A stretch of 64,000 nt of DNA from Cypionkella sp049896245 (lineage in GTDB: Bacteria; Pseudomonadota; Alphaproteobacteria; Rhodobacterales; Rhodobacteraceae), in contig NZ_JAFCTX010000015.1 in NCBI RefSeq assembly GCF_049896245.1, positions 42,461-106,460 on the forward strand. The letters are read 5' to 3'. Position 1 is the first letter of the stretch; each line of letters opens with the position of its first letter. A program made the position numbers and the translations under genes. This document shows, one piece after another, positions 42,590 to 52,670 of this stretch. Under the pieces are notes generated by a model that was given only the letters and a program-made list of their open reading frames with translations, ran no database searches and was not told the DNA's origin.

Positions 42590-43275
42590 AAAAACAACCG
42601 CTCCGGCAACCATTTCACCAGCCGCACTCCGACAAAAACCGAAATCGCCGCAATCGGCATCAGCACCAACACCTTCTCAAGGCTGGCCAAATTGATCTGC
42701 CCCAACATGTAATACGGGATCAGCTTGATCGCATTGATATAGGCAAACGCAATCGTCGAAGTGCCCGCAAACACCGCTTTGTTTAGGCCCAACGGCATGG
42801 TGTAAACCTGATAGGGTGGCCCGCCGGAATGGCTGACGAAACTGGTGAACCCGGTCACAGCCCCCCAGAAAATGCCCGGTGCCAGCTTGGCCCGCGCAGG
42901 CTCGATGATCATCTGCCGCTTGATCAACAGGTTCAGCGCGAACACCACACCGATTACCCCGATCAGCACTGTCACCCAAGCCTCTGACACCAAAGTTGCG
43001 GTGAAATAGCCAATCGCCACCCCCAAAGTCGCCGCTGGCAGCAAAATCGCCAGCACGCGGGCGTTAAACGCATGGCGATAGGCGTAAAGCCCGAACATGT
43101 CGGACACCACATACAGCGGCAACAGCAGCCCCGCCGCCGTCACCGGAGAAATCCCCGGCACCAGAGCCAACACCGGCACAGACAGCATCCCCACCACCGG
43201 CAAACCGCCCTTGCCCATGCCGACAAACACCGAGGCAAACACCGCCAGCGCCCAAAACGCAAATCCATCCATCAT
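42520..43275 (-). CDS. TauE/SafE (TSUP) family membrane exporter
   Basis: About 251 residues from the ATG at 43275 (or 43272), with seven to eight membrane helices. Repeated family motifs are visible: GMGKGGLPVVGMLSVP near the start and GAVTGFTSFVSHSGGPPYQVY in the second half. Such proteins move sulfite, sulfoacetate or other organic anions across the inner membrane. Substrate is not evident. It lies between mcl2 and mdh, with opposite orientation to mdh. Confidence 0.88.
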   Translation of the reverse strand: MMDGFAFWALAVFASVFVGMGKGGLPVVGMLSVPVLALVPGISPVTAAGLLLPLYVVSDMFGLYAYRHAFNARVLAILLPAATLGVAIGYFTATLVSEAWVTVLIGVIGVVFALNLLIKRQMIIEPARAKLAPGIFWGAVTGFTSFVSHSGGPPYQVYTMPLGLNKAVFAGTSTIAFAYINAIKLIPYYMLGQINLASLEKVLVLMPIAAISVFVGVRLVKWLPERLFFQLVTWALLLVSIKLIWDGYKAL

Positions 43276-43452
43276 GGCTCTTTCCCCTGCCTGCGGAATC
43301 ACCCATGATCACCGCGTTGCCGATCCCGGCGGCCGTGAATCGCAAGCTTATCGCCGAAGCCAAAGCTGCCAGCGCCCGTTTAGCGCAAACAGTCAAGGCA
43401 GGCCAGCAGCTTAGCCTGCCGCAGTGCAGCAGCTTGCATTCAAAGGCCAAAC

Positions 43453-43481
43453 GGGTTTAGCATACCACAGTATACAAACCC
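43453..43481. promoter_or_regulatory. Imperfect inverted repeat just upstream of mdh
   Basis: GGGTTTAGCATAC and GTATACAAACCC form an imperfect 12-13-bp inverted repeat that ends 13 bp before the mdh ATG. It could be an operator or a leader hairpin close to the ribosome site. Confidence 0.35.
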
Positions 43482-43494
43482 TTCGGAGACTCAA

Positions 43495-44457
43495 ATGGCA
43501 CGCCCAAAAATCGCGCTGATCGGCGCAGGTCAGATCGGTGGCACGCTCGCCCATCTCGCCGCCATCAAAGAACTTGGCGACATCATTCTGTTTGATATTG
43601 CCGAGGGCACCCCGCAAGGCAAAGCGCTGGATATCGCGCAATCCGGCCCCTCGGCAGGCTTTGATGCCAGCCTCAAGGGTGCCAATTCCTACGCCGATAT
43701 CGCCGGAGCCGACGTCTGCATCGTCACCGCAGGCGTGCCCCGCAAACCGGGGATGAGCCGCGATGACCTGCTGGGCATCAACCTGAAAGTGATGAAAGCG
43801 GTTGGCGAAGGCCTGAAAGCTCATGCCCCGAACGCCTTCGTGATCTGCATCACCAACCCGCTTGATGCGATGGTCTGGGCGTTGCGCGAATTCTCCGGCC
43901 TGCCGCATCACATGGTCGTCGGCATGGCGGGCGTGCTGGATAGCGCCCGCTTCCGACACTTCCTGAGCGTTGAATTCGGCGTCTCGATGCGCGACGTCAC
44001 CGCCTTTGTGCTGGGCGGCCACGGCGACACCATGGTGCCCTTGGCGCGCTATTCGACCGTCGGCGGCATCCCGCTGCCCGATCTGGTCGCGATGGGCTGG
44101 ACCACGCAAGAGAAACTCGACGGCATCATCCAGCGCACCCGCGACGGCGGCGCGGAAATCGTCGGCCTGCTGAAAACCGGCTCCGCCTTCTACGCCCCGG
44201 CGACCTCCGCCATCGAGATGGCCGAAGCCTACCTGAAAGACCAAAAGCGCCTGCTGCCCTGCGCCGCCTACGTTGACGGAGCGTTGGGCCTAACCGGCAT
44301 GTATGTCGGCGTCCCCACCGTGATCGGCGCAGGCGGGATTGAGCGTATCGTGGACATCAAGATGACCGCCGACGAGCAAGCGATGTTCGAGAAATCGGTG
44401 GATGCGGTGAAGGGCCTTGTCGCCGCCTGCAAAGCGATTGATCCGTCGCTGGCGTAA
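43495..44457 (+). CDS. mdh: Malate dehydrogenase (LDH-like)
   Basis: The 320-residue enzyme begins with the NAD loop GAGQIGGTLAHL, has substrate arginines in RKPGMSRDDLLG and HNITNPLDAM-type ITNPLDAMVW, and the catalytic His in GGHGDTMVP. It oxidises malate to oxaloacetate and also serves malate produced through Mcl2. It ends at a strong double hairpin, so it is likely monocistronic here although sucCD usually follow it in relatives. Confidence 0.97.
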   Translation: MARPKIALIGAGQIGGTLAHLAAIKELGDIILFDIAEGTPQGKALDIAQSGPSAGFDASLKGANSYADIAGADVCIVTAGVPRKPGMSRDDLLGINLKVMKAVGEGLKAHAPNAFVICITNPLDAMVWALREFSGLPHHMVVGMAGVLDSARFRHFLSVEFGVSMRDVTAFVLGGHGDTMVPLARYSTVGGIPLPDLVAMGWTTQEKLDGIIQRTRDGGAEIVGLLKTGSAFYAPATSAIEMAEAYLKDQKRLLPCAAYVDGALGLTGMYVGVPTVIGAGGIERIVDIKMTADEQAMFEKSVDAVKGLVAACKAIDPSLA

Positions 44458-44476
44458 GCCATAGTCGGCACGGTAG

Positions 44477-44534
44477 GCTGCGTAATTTCACGCAGCACCC
44501 TCAAATGCGCGCCTTGAAAAGGGCGCGCATTTTG
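44477..44534 (+). terminator. Double hairpin terminator of mdh
   Basis: GCTGCGT/ACGCAGC (44477-44496) is followed by an 11-bp stem AAATGCGCGCC/GGCGCGCATTT (44503-44532) and TT. The second is a strong Rho-independent candidate 46 bp after the mdh stop. Confidence 0.8.
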
Positions 44535-44674
44535 CGTTCTCCCGGTATCCTGCCTATTCGAGTATACCGCAAGTCCCACATTTTTTTCCGACACACACCC
44601 GCAATAAGCCCCGTAAAATCGCCTCATCTCTCCGTCAAAAACGCGCAACCACGCATTCAAAGTTCCGGTTGTGA

Positions 44675-45073
44675 ATGTTTCTGCGCTTCGTTCGACCAAA
44701 CAAAATCAAGTTCATGGCCGCCCGCGCCGGCTTTCTGAATGCTGCTTACGAAATGCGCTCCGTCCGAACCAATGACCGGCACAGCTCGGCGATCCTTGAA
44801 GACCACTTGGCTTGGTTTCGAGAAAACCTTGCCATCCCGACAAAGTTTACCCGGTCAAATTCAAAGGGGGCATGGCGCAGCGATGTCGCGAAGGGCCCGA
44901 GTTGGTTTAAGGCGGATGCGCTTGAAATGCTTGCACATGCGCATGATCTTACCGCAATGTTGATGGAAAACGGCTATCCGATTGCAATCTTGCGCACCGA
45001 ACGCATCGGCTATGTGATTTATGAAGATGCACATCAGGCCGTTGCAGAACCCTTTGCCGACACCCCGATATGA
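44675..45073 (+). CDS. Hypothetical protein (132 aa or shorter)
   Basis: The reading gives MFLRFVRPNKIKFMAARAGFL at the start; a start at the internal ATG 44714 (119 residues) is as likely. The C-terminal GYVIYEDAHQAVAEPFAD looks like a conserved protein ending and ILRTERIGYV a strand before it. No signal or membrane segment. The sequence is less GC-rich than its neighbours. Function is unknown. Confidence 0.5.
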   Translation: MFLRFVRPNKIKFMAARAGFLNAAYEMRSVRTNDRHSSAILEDHLAWFRENLAIPTKFTRSNSKGAWRSDVAKGPSWFKADALEMLAHAHDLTAMLMENGYPIAILRTERIGYVIYEDAHQAVAEPFADTPI

Positions 45074-45102
45074 CCGCCCAATATTTCAAATTTCTCTCCC
45101 CG

Positions 45103-45178
45103 TTCACATTGGCCCAAATACTCCACGGGGGAAGGCTATTGGCCCTGTGCCAATAGCCGTGGGGGTGTGAAACCCCCA
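45103..45178 (+). repeat. AAATACTCC-type element with two hairpins
   Basis: CACATTGGCCCAAATACTCC matches the 17.5-kb repeats. It is followed by a perfect 9-bp stem GGCTATTGG/CCAATAGCC (45134-45158) and TGGGGGT/ACCCCCA (45160-45178). This is the fullest form of the composite element in the window. Confidence 0.7.
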
Positions 45179-45195
45179 TCTTCCCCACTCAATCC

Positions 45196-45267
45196 TTAAC
45201 AAACCCTTAATTCAACCACCCCAACCCATTGATTCTAAACACACTAAAAAGGTCCCGAGTTGGGACC
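45196..45267 (+). repeat. 72-nt dispersed repeat, copy 2, ending in GGTCCC/GGGACC hairpin
   Basis: It aligns with 1849-1919 at TTAA(G/C)AAA(T/C)CCTTAA, the CCAACCCATTGAT core and the terminal hairpin GGTCCC-gagtt-GGGACC (45251-45267); the 14-15 nt before the final A run vary. It lies 67 bp before the pepT start, with the T run of the hairpin on the minus strand. Confidence 0.7.
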
Positions 45268-45334
45268 ACCCCGAAATCCCCTTGACACGCCATGCCCCCT
45301 CCGCACAACTCCCCTCAAACCCCCGGAGGCCAGT

Positions 45335-46576
45335 ATGACCGATTTCCACGCCGAACTTGAATCCCGCCTGATCCGCTATGCCAGCCTCGACAGCCAATCG
45401 AGCGACACGTCGGAAACCTCGCCCTCCACCGAAATCCAGCTGACCATCCTGCGGCTGCTGGAGACCGAGCTCAAAGAAATCGGCGCGTCGGACGTGCAAC
45501 TCACCCCCTACGGCACCGTCCTCGCCACCATCCCCGGCACCGTCCCCGGCCCGACCGTCGGCCTGCTCGCCCATATCGACACCGCCCCACAATTCAACGC
45601 CACCGGCGTCAAACCCCGGGTGATCCGCGGCTACAACGGCGGTGCTGTCAGCTTCCCCGACGACCCGAGCCTCAGCCTTACCCCAGATCACAACCCCTAC
45701 CTCGGCACCAAACAAGGCCACGACATCATCACCGCCTCGGGTCTCACCCTGCTGGGGGCCGACGATAAAGCTGGCGTCGCGATCCTGATGACCGCCGCCC
45801 GCCACCTGCTCGCCAACCCCGAGATCCCGCACCCCACCCTGCGCCTGGCCTTCACCCCCGATGAGGAAATCGGTCGCGGCGTCCATTCCAGCCTACCCAA
45901 AGATCTTGCCGCCGACTTCGCCTACACCTTCGACGGAGGGGCAGTGGGCGAGATCGAGTATGAGTCGTTCTCCGCCGATGCGGCAGTCGTCACCATCAAA
46001 GGCGTGTCGATCCATCCCGGCCTGGCCAAGGATAAACTCGTCAACGCCATCCACCTCGCCGCGAAGATCATCCAGACCCTGCCGCATGCCACGCTCACCC
46101 CGGAAACCACCTCCGACCGCGACGGTTTCATCCACGCCACCGATATGAGCGGCGGCTCCTCGGAAATGATCCTCAAATTCATCCTGCGCGACTTTGAACG
46201 CGATGGCCTCGCCGCCAAAGGCGCGCTGCTGCAACAGGTCTGCGCTGCCGTCGCCGCCACCGAACCGCGCGCTGAAATCACCTGTGTGATCAAGCCGCAA
46301 TACCGCAACATGCGCTATTGGCTGGAAAAAGACATGACCCCGGTTGAGCTTGCCCGCAACGCCGCCCGCAGTCTGGGGATCGAGCCGGTCTCTGTGCCGA
46401 TCCGCGGCGGCACCGATGGCTCGCGCCTAACCGAGATGGGTGTGCCCTGCCCCAATCTGTTCACCGGGATGCAGGATATTCATGGCCCGCTGGAGTGGAT
46501 TTCGGTGCAGGATATGGGCCAAGCCACAGCGTTCTGCCTCGCTCTTGTGCAAGAAGCGGCTAAGCCTAAACCTTAA
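45335..46576 (+). CDS. pepT: Peptidase T (aminotripeptidase)
   Basis: ATG at 45335 with GGAGG upstream gives 413 residues. M20 zinc-peptidase landmarks: LLAHIDTAP (metal His and Asp), LLGADDKAG (bridging Asp), FTPDEEIGRGV (catalytic Glu) and IRGGTDGSRLTEMG. It removes the N-terminal residue from tripeptides in the cytoplasm. Confidence 0.94.
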   Translation: MTDFHAELESRLIRYASLDSQSSDTSETSPSTEIQLTILRLLETELKEIGASDVQLTPYGTVLATIPGTVPGPTVGLLAHIDTAPQFNATGVKPRVIRGYNGGAVSFPDDPSLSLTPDHNPYLGTKQGHDIITASGLTLLGADDKAGVAILMTAARHLLANPEIPHPTLRLAFTPDEEIGRGVHSSLPKDLAADFAYTFDGGAVGEIEYESFSADAAVVTIKGVSIHPGLAKDKLVNAIHLAAKIIQTLPHATLTPETTSDRDGFIHATDMSGGSSEMILKFILRDFERDGLAAKGALLQQVCAAVAATEPRAEITCVIKPQYRNMRYWLEKDMTPVELARNAARSLGIEPVSVPIRGGTDGSRLTEMGVPCPNLFTGMQDIHGPLEWISVQDMGQATAFCLALVQEAAKPKP

Positions 46577-46642
46577 TTCAGGTTTTCATCCTCTGCGCGG
46601 AAATATCTCACGGGTCCGGGGGTGGGGGTACGGGGGCCGGGT

Positions 46643-46663
46643 CCGGGGGTGGGAAACCCCCGG
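46643..46663 (+). repeat. G-rich hairpin between pepT and methyltransferase genes
   Basis: CCGGGGGT-GGGAA-ACCCCCGG, inside a G-run-rich spacer (46610-46665). It resembles the hairpin modules at 20102, 30311 and 45160 and may end the pepT mRNA. Confidence 0.5.
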
Positions 46664-46683
46664 CGTTTGTGGCAAGAAACCCC

Positions 46684-47355
46684 ATGGCCCAGCACATCTC
46701 GCCCTATCATGCCCCGGATTTCTACGCTGATGCCCTTGCAAAAGGCCGTCACCGCGACATCGTTGGCGGACGCTGGGAGGAGACGGGCAAAATCCAGATG
46801 GAACTTCTGCGCGGGGCAGGGTTGCAACCGGAGCACCGTTTGCTCGACATCGGCGCGGGGTCGCTGCGGCTGGGCTGCAAGGCGGTGCAATACCTGACCC
46901 CCGGCCACTATTGGGCGACCGATCTGTCCGGCGCGCTGCTCAAACGCGGTTACGAGACGGAAATTGCGGATAGATCCCGTCTCTCGCCGAGCCATCTGAT
47001 TGAGGACAGCAATTTCAACTTCCCAAGTGTGCCCGACACCATCACCCATGCCATCGCCTTTGCGGTGTTCACCCATCTGCCTGCCAATCACCTGCGCCGC
47101 GCGCTGATCCAAATCCGCGCCCGCTTTCCGGCCTTGCAAAAGCTGATGTTCACCACCTTCCTCGCCCCCGATGCCAGCGCCAGCCTGCTTGCGGTCAAAC
47201 AACCCGATGGCGTGGTGACGCACGATACCCGCGCGCCCTATCATATGCTGGCCGAGGACGTGCTGCAGCTGACCCGCGCCTCGGGCTTCGCGGTGGATCA
47301 ACACCAAACCCGTTTGCCGCGCGGGCAGGTGTTGTTCGTGGCCACCCCGGTCTAG
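46684..47355 (+). CDS. Class I SAM-dependent methyltransferase
   Basis: A 223-residue protein (ATG 46684, or GTG 46669). The SAM loop LLDIGAGSLRLGCKAV is near residue 53, WATDLS follows, and AFAVFTHLP is motif-like further on. The acceptor is unknown. No good ribosome site is seen before the ATG. Confidence 0.75.
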   Translation: MAQHISPYHAPDFYADALAKGRHRDIVGGRWEETGKIQMELLRGAGLQPEHRLLDIGAGSLRLGCKAVQYLTPGHYWATDLSGALLKRGYETEIADRSRLSPSHLIEDSNFNFPSVPDTITHAIAFAVFTHLPANHLRRALIQIRARFPALQKLMFTTFLAPDASASLLAVKQPDGVVTHDTRAPYHMLAEDVLQLTRASGFAVDQHQTRLPRGQVLFVATPV

Positions 47356-47426
47356 GGTCTGGAATCCCGCAGTTGCCATCGCAGACCGCCCGGCGCACCC
47401 TGCGCCAAATCCGAGTGGAGATTGCC

Positions 47427-48620
47427 ATGCGTATTCTGCTTGCCCTGCTGCTGTGCATGACCACCCCGCTGCACGCCGAAACCCTTTCCGCCGAGATTGG
47501 CAGCAAGGGGCTGCGCACCACCGAGACGCGGCTGGCTGCTCTGCCTGCGCCGACAGATGCCGACCGTTTTGCGCTTGGCGGCGTGCGGTTTCTGGGCGCT
47601 GTCGAGGCCGCGTTGCAACTGCGTTACGCAGCAGGAATGACCGACCGCACCGGGATGCTGCCGTTCCTGCGTCTGCCGCTGGCGGATAACCCCCGCCACG
47701 CCGCCTTCCAGCCTGCGATGATTGCCGATCTGTTCCGCACCATGGATGGTAAGCTGGAGCAGGCCCGCGCACCACTGGCCGAGATCGCCGAACACTCTGA
47801 TTTCACACTAGAGATCAACTTTGCCGATCTGTGGTTTGACATCAATGCCAACCACACCCGCGACATTGGCGAGGATGCGATGGCGGTGCTGGGCCCGATG
47901 CTGCTGGGTTGGCAATGGGACAGCCGCGACCCCGCCACCCCCGCCCCGGTGGTGCAATTCGACGCCGCGGATGCAGCTTGGCTTTCGGCCTACACACATT
48001 TGTTGCAGGGTGTGGCCGATCTGGTTCTGGCCTATGATCCGACCGAGCCGATCACCCGCATCATCGCCGCCCGCGACAAGATGGTCAGCCTTGGTGGCAC
48101 CGCGCCCAGCTTTCTCGGCGATGCCAGTGGCGGACTGGACGAGGTCGATCTGATCGCCATCCTGATCGCCACGCTGCAACAAGCCCCCGATGCCGCCCGG
48201 ATGACCAGTGCGCATCAGCATTTCCTAGCGATGATCGCCGACAACCGCCGCTTCTGGGCCGAAGTGGCGCAGGAGACCGATAACGCCGCCGAATGGCTGC
48301 CGAATGACAAACAGCAATCAGCCTTGGGCGTGACCCTGCCGCCGGGCACCGGAGCGGTGTGGCTGTCGGTGCTGGGCGATGCCGAAGGGCTGCTGAACGG
48401 CAGCAAACTCGCGCCCTATTGGCGGCAAGAGGGGGCGGCGGGCGTGAATATCGCCAAGGTCTTTACCGATCCGCGCCCCGCCGATCTGGCAGGCTGGATT
48501 CAAGGCTGGGCTGCCGTGCCCTATCTGGAAAAGGGCCCCGTTGTCAGTGCACAAAACTGGAGCGCGTTTGAGCAGATGATGGGTGGCGAAGCGATGATGC
48601 TGTCGTTCTATCTGAACTGA
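47427..48620 (+). CDS. Secreted protein of unknown function (397 aa)
   Basis: ATG at 47427 with GGAG upstream. A signal peptide (ILLALLLCMTTPLHA) precedes a mainly helical body. LWFDINANHTRDIGED resembles a calcium-binding EF-hand loop (DxNxNxxxDxxED). I do not recognise a family or catalytic motif. It is 71 bp after the methyltransferase gene and could share its transcript. Confidence 0.75.
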   Translation: MRILLALLLCMTTPLHAETLSAEIGSKGLRTTETRLAALPAPTDADRFALGGVRFLGAVEAALQLRYAAGMTDRTGMLPFLRLPLADNPRHAAFQPAMIADLFRTMDGKLEQARAPLAEIAEHSDFTLEINFADLWFDINANHTRDIGEDAMAVLGPMLLGWQWDSRDPATPAPVVQFDAADAAWLSAYTHLLQGVADLVLAYDPTEPITRIIAARDKMVSLGGTAPSFLGDASGGLDEVDLIAILIATLQQAPDAARMTSAHQHFLAMIADNRRFWAEVAQETDNAAEWLPNDKQQSALGVTLPPGTGAVWLSVLGDAEGLLNGSKLAPYWRQEGAAGVNIAKVFTDPRPADLAGWIQGWAAVPYLEKGPVVSAQNWSAFEQMMGGEAMMLSFYLN

Positions 48621-48846
48621 AGCGGTTTGCGTTCTATCTGCCCGCCCAGGATTTTTTTCTGACCGACCAGCCTTTCGCGGATTTGCACTTTTCCCAGCGG
48701 GGAAACGATTGTGTCACCTTGCTATCCTAGCCACAACATATTGTGGTCTAACTGTACAACTGAAACTTTGGTGACGTATTTGGCCACTAACAGCGTTGTG
48801 CAGGCTTGGTCCGATAACCGCTTTCGTTATTTTTTCACACTGAACA

Positions 48847-49842
48847 CTAGGACAAATCCGGCGCATATTGCCGCAAAAATCCAGCATAGCGCTGGCGCAA
48901 ACTGGCATCAAACGCCGCCTCTGACAGATCCGGCGCAAGGCCCGCTGCGGCCAAAACCGGGCGTGGATCAAAGCCTGTCTCGTCCAAAGCACCGAAGCGC
49001 CGCAACTGCCTGATCTGATCAGGCTCCAACTCTTTCAGCACCGCCACCAAGGCCGCGCGCATCTCTGGCTCTGCCATCGCCTCACACATCGACAAAAACT
49101 GCGTGGTACGCGCCTCGCCGTGGCGGTTGCTGGCGTAACTCGGCGGCTCATTGGCCCGGCGCAGCAATTTCAGGGTGAAATGCAACCGCGTCAGCCCATC
49201 AAAATGCAACATCCGCGTGGTCAAAATCGGCCGATGCACTGGCTTGCCTGTCGGCGCGTGCAGCCCCATTTCCATGCCAGCCCCGACCCGTACCAACGCT
49301 TTACCCGCCTTGTGCCCGGTCAAGCCAAAGTGGAAAAAATCCTGCATCTCGCCGTAAACCGTAGCACCATTGCGACTATATTCCGGCACCTCGTGGCGAA
49401 AAATACCCGAAAAAATCGTCTCCCCCACAGCGCCCTTGGGATAGACCCGCTCGGCGACCAGCAAGCGCATATACATCGCCCGCGCCGGGGCCGTTTCAAG
49501 TTCCGCGCGCAAAGCATTGCCATCGCGAATAAATTCGTCACCGTCGCAATGCAGCAGCCAATCGGCATCGCAGGCCGCATAAACCCGCCGCGCATTCTGC
49601 ACCTGCCGATTGGTGTGCTGCCCGGGACGCGCCCCCCGCTTGGACGTGGCCCAATACGCCGCATCACAAACAGTCACCTCACAGCCCGGCAGCTTTGTCA
49701 GCATCGCTTGGGCTTCTGGGTCGGGCTTATCCAGGAACAGATGCACTTTACAGGCGCCCTGAGCGAGATGATGCGCAGCGAAAGCCGCCACCAGCGCGCT
49801 AGGCTCATCCACGGTTGTAACCACTGCCCAAGTTGGTTTCAT
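48847..49842 (-). CDS. Glycosyltransferase-like protein (family 2-4 type)
   Basis: A 331-residue protein with AAFAAHHLAQGACKVHLFLD at the start and the metal-binding DADWLLHCDGDEFI near residue 95, as in Glyco_tranf_2_4 (PF13704) proteins. HFHFGLTGHKAG-like and RPILTTRMLHFDG follow. It probably transfers a sugar to a surface glycan. A second member of the same family lies at 57882. It is divergent from sucC. Confidence 0.8.
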   Translation of the reverse strand: MKPTWAVVTTVDEPSALVAAFAAHHLAQGACKVHLFLDKPDPEAQAMLTKLPGCEVTVCDAAYWATSKRGARPGQHTNRQVQNARRVYAACDADWLLHCDGDEFIRDGNALRAELETAPARAMYMRLLVAERVYPKGAVGETIFSGIFRHEVPEYSRNGATVYGEMQDFFHFGLTGHKAGKALVRVGAGMEMGLHAPTGKPVHRPILTTRMLHFDGLTRLHFTLKLLRRANEPPSYASNRHGEARTTQFLSMCEAMAEPEMRAALVAVLKELEPDQIRQLRRFGALDETGFDPRPVLAAAGLAPDLSEAAFDASLRQRYAGFLRQYAPDLS

Positions 49843-49935
49843 TGAACTGTTGCCATCCCGATTTACACCTGTGCGTGAACAATGCCGGGCGTTAGCGCCA
49901 ACGGCAAGCCCTGAAAAACTTAAGGAATCCCTTCA

Positions 49936-49966
49936 TGTGATCACAATTTTTTTGCGTGTGATCACA
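49936..49966. promoter_or_regulatory. Paired TGTGATCACA sites upstream of sucC
   Basis: Two perfect TGTGATCACA copies (49936-49945 and 49957-49966), centres 21 bp apart, lie 97-127 bp before the sucC start. The arrangement equals that upstream of sdhC. They also lie 94 bp upstream of the divergent glycosyltransferase gene, but the sdh parallel favours sucC. Confidence 0.75.
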
Positions 49967-50062
49967 AATGTCGGTTTTCTGCCGATACCCTCTAATTCGG
50001 GTTTTCCTAATGCCCATATTTATGCCACACCGCCTGCAAATCAAAGCTGATGGGACAAATCC

Positions 50063-51256
<1,194 letters not shown>

Positions 51257-51257
51257 A

Positions 51258-51320
51258 CCGTAGGGCGGGGTTCACCCCGCCTGCGCTGCAACCAATGGCG
51301 GGGTGAACCCCGCCCTACGG
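51258..51320 (+). repeat. Paired REP-like elements forming a 24-bp perfect inverted repeat
   Basis: Arms 51258-51281 and 51297-51320 are exact reverse complements with a 15-nt loop, and fill the whole sucC-sucD gap. Each arm contains the 22-nt element also found at 40618-40639. The RNA would form one long stem or two small hairpins. The second arm runs to 9 bp before the sucD ATG. Confidence 0.85.
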
Positions 51321-51329
51321 AGAAAAACC

Positions 51330-52214
51330 ATGGCCGTTCTTGTAAACTCTAACACTCGCGTCATCTGCCAAGGCTTCACTGGCAGCCAAGGCACGTTCCA
51401 CTCCGAACAGGCCATTGCTTACGGCACCAAGATGGTCGGCGGTGTCACGCCCGGCAAGGGCGGCTCCAGCCACCTGAACCTGCCGGTGTTTGATAGCGTG
51501 CATGAGGCCCGCGCGGTGACGGGTGCGAATGCGAGCGTGATCTATGTGCCGCCGCCGTTTGCGGCAGACAGCATCCTTGAGGCGATTGATGCCGAGATGG
51601 AATTGATCGTTTGCATCACCGAAGGCATCCCGGTGCTGGATATGATGAAGGTCAAGCGCGCGCTGATCAATTCAAAATCCCGTCTGATCGGGCCGAACTG
51701 CCCCGGTGTGATGACCCCCGGCGAATGCAAGATCGGCATCATGCCGGGCAGCATTTTCTCGCGCGGTTCGGTCGGGGTTGTGTCGCGCTCTGGCACGCTG
51801 ACCTATGAGGCTGTCAAGCAGACCACCGATGTGGGCTTGGGCCAGAGCTCGGCTGTCGGCATTGGGGGCGATCCGATCAAAGGTTCGGAACATATTGATA
51901 TCCTTGAGATGTTCCTCGCCGACCCCGACACCCATTCGATCATCATGATCGGTGAAATCGGCGGCGCTGCGGAAGAAGACGCAGCGCAGTTTTTGGCGGA
52001 TGAGAAGAAACGCGGCCGTTGGAAACCCACCGCTGGCTTTATCGCCGGCCGCACCGCCCCGGCTGGCCGCCGCATGGGCCATGCCGGTGCCATCGTGGCA
52101 GGCGGCAAGGGCGACGCACAATCGAAGATCGAGGCGATGAAAATGGCCGGCATCATCGTGGCCGACAGCCCGGCGACTTTGGGCGAGGCCGTGCTGCAAG
52201 CGATTGGCAAGTAA
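51330..52214 (+). CDS. sucD: Succinyl-CoA synthetase alpha subunit
   Basis: ATG at 51330 gives 294 residues. CoA-binding GFTGSQGTFHSEQAI, GPNCPGVMTPGE and the active-site region GRTAPAGRRMGHAG identify SucD; the phosphorylated histidine lies in GGDPIKGSEHIDILE. Partner of SucC. Its ribosome region (GGAG at about 51319) lies at the edge of the long inverted repeat, so translation may depend on that structure. Confidence 0.97.
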   Translation: MAVLVNSNTRVICQGFTGSQGTFHSEQAIAYGTKMVGGVTPGKGGSSHLNLPVFDSVHEARAVTGANASVIYVPPPFAADSILEAIDAEMELIVCITEGIPVLDMMKVKRALINSKSRLIGPNCPGVMTPGECKIGIMPGSIFSRGSVGVVSRSGTLTYEAVKQTTDVGLGQSSAVGIGGDPIKGSEHIDILEMFLADPDTHSIIMIGEIGGAAEEDAAQFLADEKKRGRWKPTAGFIAGRTAPAGRRMGHAGAIVAGGKGDAQSKIEAMKMAGIIVADSPATLGEAVLQAIGK

Positions 52215-52223
52215 GGGACTGGG

Positions 52224-52610
52224 ATGCTGCGCGCTGTGTTTTTTTTGGTGATCCTGTTTGGTGCGGGCATAGGCTATTTGGTCTTTGCCAGCATGGCCGA
52301 TCCGACGGCGTTTGGCGGCAAGCAGTTCACCGCAGAAGAGCGCGCACAGGGGCTGCATTGTCAGGTCATGCAGCAAGGCTACGATCGACCTGTGCAAACC
52401 GCCCTGCAAGCGCGTATCGGCAGCCATGACGGCGAGGACAAAGTGCGTTTGATCGATGTAATCCTGGGGCCGTTACAGCCGGACGGCAGCCACAAGATGA
52501 CGCTGAACTACAGCCTGGACCGCATTGGTCAGATTTCGGAAGTGCACAGGGCCACCGGCACCATGAACAACGCCGATTGCAGTTTCACCATTGCCACCCT
52601 CGAACGCTAA
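52224..52610 (+). CDS. Membrane-anchored protein of unknown function (128 aa)
   Basis: A single N-terminal helix (AVFFLVILFGAGIGYLVF) is followed by a periplasmic-looking domain with two cysteines (LHCQVMQ, ADCSFTI). It starts 9 bp after sucD, so it is in the suc operon. Family and function unknown. Confidence 0.7.
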   Translation: MLRAVFFLVILFGAGIGYLVFASMADPTAFGGKQFTAEERAQGLHCQVMQQGYDRPVQTALQARIGSHDGEDKVRLIDVILGPLQPDGSHKMTLNYSLDRIGQISEVHRATGTMNNADCSFTIATLER

Positions 52611-52670
52611 GACGGGACAAAAGATGACAAGCCAATATAGCGGGCAAAACCCACGCCAGAGGAGTTAGCT

